Source of the DNA: Takashimella koratensis
Lineage: Eukaryota > Basidiomycota > Tremellomycetes > Trichosporonales > Tetragoniomycetaceae
Reading direction: 5' to 3'
Assembly: GCA_003116875.1 (NCBI GenBank)
Contig: BCKT01000011.1
Location: 620,001 to 684,000, forward strand
Length of the DNA stretch: 64,000 nucleotides
The translations under genes were made by a program, and so were the position numbers. The notes under the pieces are model-generated. The model did no database searches. It was not told the DNA's origin and saw only the letters and a program-made list of their open reading frames with translations. Shown piece after piece: positions 24,574 to 34,875 of the stretch; position 1 is the first letter of the stretch; each line of letters opens with the position of its first letter.

Positions 24574-26277
24574 ATGGAATCCGTCCCTATCCCATCGGCC
24601 TCGGTGCCCGAAGTGTTGAAAGTACCCTGCGAACAAATTCTCAAGCGCGCTTCTGAACTTCGCAAAGCCGAGCCTGTCGTCGCATACTGGTGTGAGTGGA
24701 TTGCTTCGGCCTTCATCAACAGTCTCATCTGAGCTGATCGCGATTAGGCTGCTTTGCCGCTGCGCAGCGCGCGATCAAGGTTCCAAATCGAAGCAAGGAA
24801 GCTACGCTCTTCCTCATGTCTTTACTGGATGCTCTGGAACAGGTGAGCGATTCCAGCAGAGTAGACTCTTGGCTAAACTGTCTCAGATGAAAGCAATTCT
24901 TGCCAACAACGAAGCGGTGACCAACGAAGCCGCGGGTAGTGCATATGTCGAAAACTTTGCCCTCAAAGTGTTCATGTCGGCGGATAACGAGGACCGAGCT
25001 GGGAATTGTGGAAAGTGAGTTGCCGCTGACGAAACTTGCTGACTGTGCAGAGCGACGATTCGAAAGTTTGTGGTTGCTGGCCAGTTTATCGAAGTGTTGC
25101 GAAGCTTTGAGCTCCCATTGACTGAAGAGGTGAGTGATACGATCTAAACTCGGCTGCTAACGAGCCAAGATGGAGCAAAAGCTGCAGTACGCGAGGTGGA
25201 AGGCAGCGGATCTGGCCAAAGCGCTGCGAGAGGGTCGTACTCCAGTTCCTGGACCGCCGCGTGAGTCGCTGAATCTTCTAGTAACGCATTGGGGTTGCTG
25301 ATCGACCCGCAGCGAGCGAAGTGCTCTTTGAAGAGATGATTTTCCCAACAATACCCAACCCGGACGTCGGCTCCGCTACTCCGCAGACGGCTACCCCTCG
25401 CGGCTCTTTCTCGAATGTACCACGTCCGACTGTCCCCGCGAACAACGGATCGCAGGCCGCGCCGTCCCCCAACCGTCCACCTGTGATCCTGTCGCCTCGC
25501 CCATCTCCAGTTCAACGGTCGCGCTCTGATCTCCCAACGCCTCCACTGTTGGACACACTTCGGACACCCGGGCGTGAAGACTCGTCAGGATCTGGTTCCT
25601 GGTCCACGATTGCAACCCCGGGCCTGCCGGACCTGGAAGATTCAGCCACTCTCGAACCAGCGACATTGCCCCGTTCCTCTCCCGACGCTTCGGCCTCTGC
25701 TGGATCCTCAGGAAACCCAAGCGACGAATCACCGTCCTCCAATGACAAAAAGAACGTTCGTTTCGCCGGGCCAGATGGGGCGCCGCTTTCTCCGGCGCGA
25801 ACGATGGTTAGCGTCGAAACGTATGACGAGCCGACTGCTCCTCCTCCGACCGCATTCTCGTCCTCGCCGACTTCACCAAAGCCGTCACCTGCTTCCTCCC
25901 TCCCGCGAGAGAATCCCACCACCCTCGCGCCAGGTCCGCGTATCAACGGACACGCGACGGTCCGACCCTCTCCGCCTGCCGCGACATCTGTACTTCCTAC
26001 TCCCGCGCCTCCGCCGAGCTTGGCCTCAATCTCTCCTCGTCCGCCAACTATCGCCCAGCCTCATGGCCTGGGCTTGACCTCGCCACCACCCACATCCGTC
26101 GTTCCCACGTCAACGACTCAACCTGTGCAAGCTCCTCTGCCGCCGAAATCCCTGACCCGTCGAGAAGTGGAACAGACTCAAAAACACGCGAAATGGGCCA
26201 TCTCGGCCCTCGACTACGACGACTATGAAACAGCTCGGGCCGAGTTGCGCAAGGCCCTGGCGATGCTCGGTGGTTGA
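24574..26277 (+). CDS. VTA1: VTA1, Vps4-ATPase activator in the ESCRT pathway
   Basis: The ATG at 24574 opens MESVPIPSASVPEVLKVPCEQI. The N-terminal MIT pair is built from short exons: RASELRKAEPVVAYWCCFAAAQ, then NRSKEATLFLMSLLDALEQMK, AAGSAYVENFALKVFMSADNED and IRKFVVAGQFIEVLRSF. A Pro/Ser-rich linker of about 280 residues follows. The C-terminal VSL domain is present (VEQTQKHAKWAISALDYDD, YETARAELRKALAMLGG). In yeast the MIT part binds Vps60 and Did2, and the VSL part dimerises and stimulates Vps4, which takes ESCRT-III off endosome membranes. A VPS60 gene is in the same window. All landmarks are present. The start could be 52 codons further up (see 24418), but the conserved family start favours 24574. 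Confidence 0.92.
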
Positions 26278-27328
26278 CGACTCTATTCGGTTCTGATATG
26301 TGTTCCGAGAGCGACAGTAACGATGAGAATAGGAGAAGAGTGTGTAGTCATGCATGATCATGTCATGGAATTGTCGATGGCTTTTGTGATTGAATGGTGA
26401 GAGAGAGACGCGCGAAAACGAAATGTCGTCGTCGCGGTGCAATGTTTCGGGTGCCTCGAAACCCTAATGAAACAAGCTTTCGCTGCGAGACGACTGCCCC
26501 TTAGCTGGAGTATCCCTGGCTGCGTTCACAGCGACCAGGGGCATTTGAGATGATTAATATTGCATCTTGCATTGATTGGAACGTTGACATTCATTCTGCT
26601 GCTTTGATCGAGGGACCAGGGACGGCGACGAGACGAGACGAGACGAGACCCCCCCCCCCCCCCCGGTGGTGCGGCGGGCATGTTGCTGCGCCATGATTGT
26701 AACTCAAATAAGGTACCATCGTACTATACGCGCGTGAGAAGGGGGGGCACAGGGGGCTAGAAGGGGCGCGAGAGGGGTCGGGCGAGTGTCTAGAGATGAT
26801 CGATGAATTGGATGCTGTCGGCCTAGTCCAAGACTACTCGTACGAGGCTACCATCACCATCACCCTCGCCGCCATCACGACCTTTGCCCTATCCAGACGC
26901 CACACACAGACGCCCTCGCGCCCACACACCATCACCATCACCCATCAGCGCCCTCTTTTGCCCACACACACATATACACATACACACATACACCTTAGCG
27001 TCCTCGCACACATCCCACTCCACCCACCCTCGCCTCGTCGCGTCGCGTCGCCGAGTCGAGTCGAGCTAATGAACGCCTCGTCACTAGCCTTGCTCTCTCT
27101 CATCCCGACGCATTCAGATCCCCCGGCTCCTTCCCGACAGTCGCCAGGCCATACGCGACGGGGCGTGATCGTTGCCTGCTAGCACCGGAACACCACTAGC
27201 TCTACCCCGTCCCTCTGTCTCTTGATCACTTCCCCATCATATATCTCTTCGTCTCTTTCTCTCTTCCTCTTCATCTCTCATAACCCACTTTGCCCACCTC
27301 ACCCCTCTGCGCAATCCTCGCGCACCTC
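26278..27328. other. Intergenic, VTA1 3' flank and leader of the orphan gene
   Basis: Contains a GACGA tandem run at 26625-26648 followed directly by 16 C (26649-26664), a CA/TA-rich simple repeat at 26963-26995, and CT-rich leader to 27290. I see no gene; open frames are repeat-driven. Confidence 0.55.
26625..26664. repeat. GACGA tandem repeat joined to a C16 homopolymer
   Basis: Several GACGA units on the plus strand run straight into 16 consecutive C. Together with the G16 and C57 tracts it shows that long G/C homopolymers sit upstream of genes in this region. Confidence 0.85.
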
Positions 27329-29146
27329 ATGACCATGTCCCCGCCTATAAAGATGTCGCAGCCGGATCTGTGGTCACCGGCTTTTCGCCCGCTCCCACGA
27401 CCTCACGATACGCCTTTCATGCTCTCCAATACCTCCTCCTCCTCTGCTTCCTCCTCTTCTCACTCCTACTCCTACTCCCACGGTTACACCCACTCCCTCG
27501 GGTCCACGTCGGCAACGGCGACGACCATAATTGCGACGCCACGTTCCAGCATGACTCTGGTGCCTGCACCGACCCTAGCGACGTTATCAGGGATCCCGAC
27601 CTCCGGTGTCAGTGGCGGTGAACAAGGTTTGCCTCCCGCTTGGCCATGGCAGCAGCAACAATGGCCCTCGCCGCAAAAGCAGGCGGCAGGTACGACAGAC
27701 GGGCCTGACAGTCACAGGAACGGCGAGGTCGTCGGCCAGTCGGAATCAGACGTGAGTGACAAACCTTGCTTTAGATTTTCCTCGGCCGCTTCCCTACTCC
27801 CCACCGTGGTCGCAGCATGCCGATTTACAAGGATCACGCTGACGTCGGATATGCAGGACGATCTCGAGTCGCAGCAGAGTACATTAGACGTTCACGTCTT
27901 GCCTGACGAGTCACCCACTCTTCCACCCTTGACTTGGCCTGAACCCCCCGCTTTCGACAAAGACCTTCCACCTCTCCCACCTTCTGTCGTCTATTTCCCA
28001 CCCGAATCACACCGCTTCAACACACCGGCGAGGGCGCGCACTCGATCCACACACGTCGCGAACCCTTGGCAATCACCAGGCGCGTGGGGAGAGAACTACT
28101 CCGACCCCTTTGACACCCCCGCTTCGTTGGCATCTTGTACGTGTTCAGTCCTGTTCAATTCGGATCGCAGCTAATATGTGTAGCTATTTGCAGCTCGTCG
28201 TCCGTGGACGAACCGACCTCTCCGACGGTCACTCGCTACTTTACGCTCAAGGCCGCGTCGAAACCCGAGCCTACACCCACAAACCTCCCAGAGTACACTG
28301 AGATTCTCGCTCCTGCTCCCCCTCGAACTTCGTCACTACCCCACGACCCTCTCCCTCCTCGCCGCTCCTCGCTTATCGCCAATTGTAAGTCAGCCCAGCC
28401 ATAGCGTGATCCACATGCTAACGGTGAGACCAGTCTCCCGACCTACGCCAGTTGCGGCGTGGTCTATGGAGCGCAGCCAAACACTGCCCACCGCTGCACC
28501 CTACCGTCTAGGCGCACCGTTCGCATTGGAGAGCATCGGAGAGATGGATGAGAAGAGCCCACGCGACAGCTGGTACCGAGGTAAATTCGCAGGCAGTCGT
28601 AGCTTTTCCGAACCCCACGTCCCGTCCTCAACTTTACTCTTGGCGCCCCAATCGTCCACTCAAGCCGCGCCAGGCGCAGCCATGCCGAAGTGGAACGACA
28701 CCGAATTTCAAAACTCGCAGCTTCACTCGCTCGAACACCTTGCACCTCCTCTCAAAGTCGTTCCCACACGGCCTCGCCAGGACAACGACGCCACTTCTGA
28801 ATCTTCCGTGGACGAGGAGGATTGGGCGGCAGTTCGCAAAGCCGAGTCGTGGGACTGGCCCCTGCCACCATCCCCAGAATCGATCGAGGGGTCTCGGCCC
28901 AAGCCATACGTCTTCCCCTTGAAGACCAGCATGGTTTACGAAACCGTCGGAGACAGCTCGCATCGGTACAATGTTCCAATGTTGACCGCCACGTCTTTCC
29001 TTGACAGAGACGACCGCGGGCCTGTCACGCCGACGACAGACGTGATGATCGCTCCTTTTGATCTGACGCCACAGCCGAGCATGAACTTCAAGAAAGATGT
29101 CGATGCCACACCGCGCCCGGCGTTCACGAGAGAATCGGCACGATGA
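27329..29146 (+). CDS. Orphan Ser/Pro-rich protein, function unknown
   Basis: Four exons. The ATG at 27329 gives MTMSPPIKMSQPDLW; an upstream TTG frame is not used. Three introns keep frame and have good signals: the GTGAGT donor after ESESD, the GTACGT donor after ASLAS, and the GTAAGT donor after SSLIAN. The protein is about 510 residues, mostly disordered, with a Ser run (SNTSSSSASSSSHSYSYSH), Pro-rich clusters (PPAFDKDLPPLPPSVVYFPP) and short ordered-looking pieces such as RYFTLKAAS, SPRDSWYRGKFAGSRSFSEP and EEDWAAVRKAESWDWPLPPSPES. No membrane span or catalytic motif is seen. I do not recognise the family. The SRSFSEP and similar Ser sites look like 14-3-3 or kinase targets, which is only a guess. 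Confidence 0.65.
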
Positions 29147-29550
29147 ATTACTGCGAGCAGGTCGTTGGGAGATCGTTGGGAGTTCAACTCTTGTATTTGT
29201 GATCCGTACCATATCATCCTCTTGTAGTCTAGTTGACGTTGTCCTCCACTGGAGGAATTGTGATTAATGAGTAATTGGGGACGTGATTAGTATCATATCA
29301 GCCTACGGTCAGAAGACCAGTGAGTGTATTCCGATCCAAAATGCAACACACCAATTCAGAACACCAGGACGAGCCACGGACTCTGCATTGGAGTGCGTGC
29401 CATCTAGCGACAGAAATAAAGCTATATCCTCCATAGACCACCAGAAAACGATAATCTACAGGAGAAGAAGCGGTAGCCAAGCTGAAATCCAACCAGCCAA
29501 GACTGAGCCGAATAGAGCAGAGGCAGGCGTTGCCAGTAGAGCGACGACGT
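29147..29550. other. Convergent intergenic region, orphan gene / RPS14
   Basis: The 3' flanks of two converging genes. Nothing beyond A/T-richer sequence (for example near 29260-29300) and no gene is seen. Confidence 0.6.
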
Positions 29551-30175
29551 CTAGAGACGACGACCACGGCGACCACCCTTGCGGCGGGTAGAGTCGGAGG
29601 GGGTCGGGGTGACGTCCTCGATACGGCCGATACGCATACCGGCACGGGCGAGGGCACGGAGAGCGGCCTGGCCACCGGGGCCGGGCTGCTTGGTGCCGGT
29701 ACCGCCGGTAGCACGGAGCTTGACGTGGAGAGCGGTGATGCCGACCTCCTTGCACTTGACGGCGACGTCCTGGGCAGCAAGCATGGCGGCGTAAGGCTGG
29801 AGGAAAGTCAGCTATAGCACACAAAAAAAGGCGAGGAAATGACTCACCGAAGACTCGTCACGGTCAGCCTTGACCTTCATGCCGCCGGTGACACGGGAGA
29901 TGGTCTCCTTGCCCGAGAGATCGGTAACGTGGACGAAAGTGTCGTTGAACCTAGCCAGGTGGTTAGCAACGGGTTGAACGAAGGGAAAGTACGAGAGAGG
30001 AGCATGCTCGCGTGCCGCATCTCTCTCTACTTCCACACAAGCCAAACGCGCGAGAACCCGACACTCACGAGGCGAAGATGTGAGCAACACCGAAGACGAG
30101 CTCGCCCTCAGCGACGTTGGGGCCAAGGGAGACGGCGGCGGTCTCTTGGGGGGCACGAGCCTTCTTGGGAGCCAT
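29551..30175 (-). CDS. RPS14: 40S ribosomal protein uS11 (RPS14)
   Basis: Three exons join to 151 residues: [19 protein letters not shown], then [59 protein letters not shown], and the basic end [16 protein letters not shown]. This matches eukaryotic uS11, which contacts the 18S rRNA 3' domain near the mRNA exit in the small subunit. The first intron, in a Ser codon after HIFAS, is about 118 bases, longer than most introns here. The second falls after DESS. The gene shares a promoter of about 240 bases with the divergent PQ-loop gene, which contains a TCACGTGA site at 30360-30367. Confidence 0.97.
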
Positions 30176-30415
30176 TTTAGATAGTGGATGGATGAGAAAA
30201 GAGACAAAGGACGAAGAATCGCAAAATGGGTTGAAATGGGGAATCGAAATTTTGGGTCCAGGAAGATCGGCGTTTGTCGGCATTTTGTCCAAAGGTGTCT
30301 TTGGTCGTGCCCGGGAAACCATGTGGCACTTTTCAGCGAGTCCGACTTGCTGTCCATCATCACGTGACCGTTGTCCGACTCTCCGACTCGCCTGTGACGA
30401 TCGCCGTTAGCCGGG
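30176..30415. promoter_or_regulatory. Bidirectional promoter RPS14 / PQ-loop gene with TCACGTGA
   Basis: A 240-base gap between divergent starts. ATCACGTGAC with a CACGTG E-box core lies at 30361-30366. In fungi such palindromes bind bHLH factors of the Cbf1 type; the binding factor here is inference. Confidence 0.45.
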
Positions 30416-31883
30416 ATGGGATCAACATCTCCCTCTAGCCCTCAGCCATCCGCCCAAGCAGCAACTACCAACCACCAGGCAGCAACAGGCAGCATGGCAT
30501 TCAAGCCTTACCCACAGCCCAAGGACTGCCCGGGAGTGAGTCACAGCCGCCCATAGACCATTGAGTCAGGTTCAGGTTTATCACTTACACTGCTGACCAT
30601 GGCCAACTCCCGCCGTCTTGCGCACAGGATCCCAACGCATTCGTCCTTGCGCTCTCACTGTGCCTGTGTACAGGTCTAGTCATTAGCTACCTCCCCCAGG
30701 TGAGTGCAATGCTCTCTTGCCCTTCCCTCAGTCTACGTGTGCGTGGACGCACTGACACTTCTCATAGCATATCCGTATCATCTCAGCAGGGTCTTCGGAA
30801 GGTTTCTCCCCAGTAAGCTTGGACTAAGCTGGTAGACCTTGCGTGTCAACAGCAATTCCCTAACCGTCTATAGTGGTACCTTCTTCTCGGTGCAACATCT
30901 TCAGCATCGGGCATGCTCAACCTCCTCATCCTCCAATGGCCAATTTTCCAGTGCTGTAAACTCATCGTAAGTATCCATCCCATTTGAACCGACACGGCTG
31001 CTTACGACTTGCTTTTCAGACAACGGGTCGCTGTCTGGCCTCGCTCCTGGGCTTTGTACAAGTCGGTCTGCAATGGTTCCTCTTCACCATCATGTGAGTT
31101 GCCCAGCTTTGAACCTCAAAACTCGGAGGCTGATCAGCATCCTTCCCAGATTGGTGTTGTACCTCGCCTACTTCCCATACCACCTCAAATTCCAACGCGT
31201 CCTACCTGTCCCCGCCGATTCCCAGTACGGCTCTACGGAAAACGCTACTTCCCAAGAAGCAGAGTCTGGGCTTACTGTCCGCGTATATGGTACATCTCTA
31301 CCTGTGAAAGCCAAACTCTCGACCACACCCGAATGGAGACTGGCAGTTACCCTCGCCTGGGTTGTGGCGTTACATCTGTGAGCTTTCTTGGAGACTCATC
31401 ATCTGCCGAGCTAACACCCCTCAGTGGCCTGCTACTCCTTCTCTCACTTTCGCTCTTGATCATTCTTCCCTCGACAAAACCGCAACATCGGTTTCTCCGA
31501 TACCTCGCGACCTTCCTGGGCCTCTCCGGAACCATCCTCGCAATTCTGCAATACGCACCCCAGATCTACAAAACCTACCGCGCTAAACTCGTCGGTGCCC
31601 TCAGCCTGGGGACAATGGCGATTCAAGTACCAGGCAGTGTCGCGTTCGTCATTAGCTTGCTTCTTCGTCCCGGGACGGATTGGACCAGCTGGTTGCCGTA
31701 TGCGGTGACAGGATTGATGCAGGGTGCCCTCTTAGTAAGCTCTTTTATATCAAACTCTGACTAATCACCCAGATTATCTGCTTGATGTGGAAGCGGCGTC
31801 AGACCAAGTTGGGGGTCGACGACTTTGGGAATCCTCTCCCAGGTCTTGAAACCCCTGACGAATCGCAACCACTGGTCCAATAA
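30416..31883 (+). CDS. PQ-loop repeat membrane protein
   Basis: A multi-exon gene. The ATG at 30416 gives an Ala/Gln/Ser-rich lead, and a second in-frame ATG at 30494 ([14 protein letters not shown]) may be the true start. Seven hydrophobic helices can be laid out. The first PQ loop is [20 protein letters not shown] with [20 protein letters not shown]. The second is [19 protein letters not shown] with [19 protein letters not shown]. Between them is a polar loop of about 55 residues after YFPYHL. The C-terminal tail [18 protein letters not shown] could hold a vacuolar sorting signal. PQ-loop proteins include vacuolar cationic amino-acid exporters and cystinosin. This one has the SWEET-like PQ pair but no clear substrate, so the transported molecule is not stated. 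Confidence 0.85.
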
Positions 31884-31946
31884 TTCAACATTTTCTACAT
31901 CATCCAATGTACTCGTTCTATTCAGTGTAAGCGAGATGTATCTACT

Positions 31947-34151
31947 CTAAGCAAAGTACGGATTAATATTGTCCATTTTCTCTGTAACCTCCTCGAGGAT
32001 TTGATTTGAAACGCCTGCATACTCGGGTCCTCCTTGACCTTGTCGAAACGCCTGCACGCCGCCGCTTAGACTTGGCATCGTCGTTCCGTACGAAAGGAGC
32101 TGACCCGCGCCTGAAGTCCTCCTGGTCGAAATTCTACTCGATCGAGCGGTGCCCAAGATTTTGTTCCCTGCGCCTGGGGACATGAGGGGCGGGCTGAGCA
32201 TCCGAGGCGAGGCGAGCAACGAAGGTGGCGTTTGGATAGGCAGGTGAGGGATCGGCATCGTCAACGATCCTCGTCGAGCCTGGAGGTCTTGCAGTGTAGG
32301 TGAGAGTAAAGGCGGCGGGCACCTCGAAGCAAAATACGAAGTTCTGGGGCGGTACGCTGGCTGCTCGGGTACAGTTGGTGGCGGTGACGAAGGCGGGCGG
32401 GATGATGGTTGACCGGACCCGCTGGTCTCGCCCAAGGGTGGAGACTGCATCAAGTCAAGTTCCAGCGGCTGGAAAGTAGGCAATTCGATGACACCGGGCG
32501 AGGACCGAGAGTTTGACTGAAGTTTCCTACTAGATCGAACGCTCGAAGCAAGGTTGGGGCTAGGATAGGTCTCCCGGATCGACGGGATCGACGGAGCCGA
32601 GGCAAGAGGAGGTGAGCCTAGATAAGTCGCCACGCCTACGCTTTCTCTCCGTGTGCCCTGGGTCAAGTCGGGGCTTGGGGGTGCGTTTCGTGGCAGGACG
32701 GGAGTGGGGTAGTTGGCTTGATTCAGGCTGGTGACGGTGGGGAGCTCGAGCGGGGAAGGGGGAATGGAGCCGACCAGAGCTCGAAGCGCCGGGGCCTGTT
32801 GGACTCGCGGGGAGAAGATGTTGAACGAGGTGTCGGCGTCGAGCTCGTGGTTATTTACCGGTGAAGGCGACAGAGACATGTCGTCCGGCGCGTCCGCTAG
32901 CATATCGGATAAAGACAGGCCATAGCTTTGCTCCCCTCTGCTGGACTCCTGAGACTCGGGTGTGAGTTCCGGTGTGTCGGTTTTGTTCCCCCCCAGTATT
33001 GCAATGCTGGAGAATCCCAAGTCGCCGCCTTCGTCTGAGAAGATGACTTCGAGTTTCGGCGCGAGGCTCGCACTGCGAAGTGGCGGTTCTATGTCGACGG
33101 GTGTGTCTGCTCGTTCTCGATCGGCCAAGGGGTCCGGGAGGTCAGACAGGTCGAGGTGGAGTGTGGAGTTGGTCTCGAGCAGCGAAGGGTGGATGGAGTA
33201 AGCTGGAGTCACGGGCGTCGTGATGACGATTTGGCGAGAAGGGATGTCGGAAAGTTTGGCGTCGTGGGCTGGAGGGAAGATAGACAGACTTGGTCGGACC
33301 AGTCGTTTCAGACCGCCGACGAGGCGCCTTGAGCTTTTCCCAGATGCCATGGAAGTGGTGTCGCTGAGAAGAGCGCTGGCGGTGCTATCTGTGCTCGAGA
33401 GGCGGTACTTGTCGAGCCGGCCACTGAGCCATCGTGCTTCTTCCGGCGCGTCGTCGAATTGGCCTGCCGAAGCCTTCAATGCAGTGTGTCGTGGACCGTT
33501 GAACGATGCGAGGTCGCCGTGCTGGCGACAGTGGTCGTGGACTGCGTCGATCTCGGAGAGCTCGGCGATCCCGCCAAGGCCTGCATCAAAGTCGCGCATG
33601 ATCTCGCCTTCGTCGGATGAAGCACCGCTGCTCCGACTCCTGCCAGCGGATAAGGAGCCCCAACTTGGCATCTTCCTCAGTCCCGGCCGAGACCGGTCTC
33701 TGCTCCAAGTCGAAGTGGAGTTTGGCCCTTTAATATCGTTCGACACATTGGCGGCGGATCCAAAAGACAACGCAAGGGCACGAGCGGCCGGTCGGAAGGA
33801 TGTGCCACGCGAAGTGGGCTCGTCGCTCTCGTCATCGGTGGGTAAGGGGCTGGGGAGTGGCGACGAAACATCTGATCGAATAGAGGCGAGAGAGGGACGC
33901 GCAGAGAGTGCATGCGAGCGGGACGAAGAGAGGGAAGGAGTGTAGTAGGGGGAAGCTCCGAGACGCTGTGATGAAGAGCAGGAGCAAGAGGTGGGTGTTG
34001 CGAGAAGGGCAGGAGTTTTCAGGGGTGTGAGACCAACAGCCAGTGTAGTGGTCTTGTGACTAGGTGAGGACTCGTCGTTTGGAGCATAATACGTCGACGA
34101 GGAGAAGTGAAGTTTGAGCGTCGACATGGCGACGAGGTGAGCGGGCGACAT
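31947..34151 (-). CDS. Intronless orphan protein, about 734 residues, disordered
   Basis: A single open frame of 734 codons, unusual here because nearly all neighbours are intron-rich. The first ATG is at 34149-34151 (MSPAHLVAMSTLKLHF); the second Met, eight codons later (MSTLKLHFSSSTYYAP), is also possible. The protein is rich in Ser, Pro and Leu with short acidic pieces (DEGEIMRDFDAGLGGIAEL) and many SP/TP sites. Better-ordered bits are SSRRLVGGLKRLVRPSLSIF, YGLSLSDMLADAPDDMSLSP and the end EEVTEKMDNINPYFA. No membrane span or known domain is seen. A TATA box lies at 34286-34293, and a 57-base C tract further upstream. I do not recognise it. The long uninterrupted frame supports a real gene. 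Confidence 0.75.
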   Translation of the reverse strand: MSPAHLVAMSTLKLHFSSSTYYAPNDESSPSHKTTTLAVGLTPLKTPALLATPTSCSCSSSQRLGASPYYTPSLSSSRSHALSARPSLASIRSDVSSPLPSPLPTDDESDEPTSRGTSFRPAARALALSFGSAANVSNDIKGPNSTSTWSRDRSRPGLRKMPSWGSLSAGRSRSSGASSDEGEIMRDFDAGLGGIAELSEIDAVHDHCRQHGDLASFNGPRHTALKASAGQFDDAPEEARWLSGRLDKYRLSSTDSTASALLSDTTSMASGKSSRRLVGGLKRLVRPSLSIFPPAHDAKLSDIPSRQIVITTPVTPAYSIHPSLLETNSTLHLDLSDLPDPLADRERADTPVDIEPPLRSASLAPKLEVIFSDEGGDLGFSSIAILGGNKTDTPELTPESQESSRGEQSYGLSLSDMLADAPDDMSLSPSPVNNHELDADTSFNIFSPRVQQAPALRALVGSIPPSPLELPTVTSLNQANYPTPVLPRNAPPSPDLTQGTRRESVGVATYLGSPPLASAPSIPSIRETYPSPNLASSVRSSRKLQSNSRSSPGVIELPTFQPLELDLMQSPPLGETSGSGQPSSRPPSSPPPTVPEQPAYRPRTSYFASRCPPPLLSPTLQDLQARRGSLTMPIPHLPIQTPPSLLASPRMLSPPLMSPGAGNKILGTARSSRISTRRTSGAGQLLSYGTTMPSLSGGVQAFRQGQGGPEYAGVSNQILEEVTEKMDNINPYFA

Positions 34152-34574
34152 GGTGGTGTCGATTGGAGGAACAAAGGAAAATGCTTGCGTTCTGTCGTTA
34201 TGGAGGTAGACCTGTCAGATGTGGATGAGGAGTTGAAGAGATGGTGGGGGCAAGGGACCTCTGAGAAACATGGACCACCTGTGTTTATATATAGGGTGTC
34301 AATCGAACAAGCGCCGCTCAACCTACATGAACAGAGCATGATACGCAGCAACGCGTCCTCGCCCTATCTCGCTGCGTCTTGGACCCTTGCTCAGAGAGGG
34401 AGAGAGAGGGGGAAGAGAAGAAAAGAGGTCTCCGACCAAGACTGAGACCATGTTGGCTGGACCAGTTGGAATCACAATGCCCAGTCTGCTAGTGTTCCTC
34501 GTGGCGGCCAGGTGAGGATTTCGCCACACTGGGCGGCAGCAGACGCCTCTGAAAGTCTGCAGTCCATATGCATA

Positions 34575-34634
<60 letters not shown>

Positions 34635-34875
34635 CGGCCCGCAGCACACTTGTAATATGGGCTGAATGAGAGCATCAGACCAAGAAAGTCTTGGGGCACA
34701 CTGCACTTTAAACTTGATACAAAATTGATATCAAAGGGCTCGTACGTACACGTGCTGATTCTTGGAATGACTGACAGTAGTAGCGCCCCGCAAGTCTGCG
34801 ACACTATATGCCTTCTAATGTAGTCTATATGGAGATATCAGATATCCCCGTCACTCGCGACCTCCTCCCTCAATT
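34152..34875. promoter_or_regulatory. Upstream region of the orphan gene with TATA box
   Basis: TATATATA at 34286-34293 on the minus strand lies 135 bases before the orphan ATG. Further upstream is the C57 tract. The rest up to 34875 is the 3' flank of the OPT gene. Open frames across the C tract are poly-Gly artefacts and no gene is called. Confidence 0.5.
34577..34633. repeat. C57 homopolymer
   Basis: Fifty-seven consecutive C on the plus strand, preceded by CATATGCATATG and followed by GCGGCCCGCAGC. It is the longest homopolymer in the window. It reads as G57 in the sense of the orphan gene at 31947-34151, about 425 bases upstream of its ATG. It could be real or a length-fixed assembly product. 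Confidence 0.95.

Noticed and set aside
29949..30066. Long first intron of RPS14 as a snoRNA host
   Set aside because: No clear C box (RTGATGA) with D box (CTGA) pair or H/ACA hairpin was seen on the sense strand.
34323..34804. Gly-rich ORFs crossing the C57 tract
   Set aside because: The frame is created by the homopolymer; there is no splice context or family motif.
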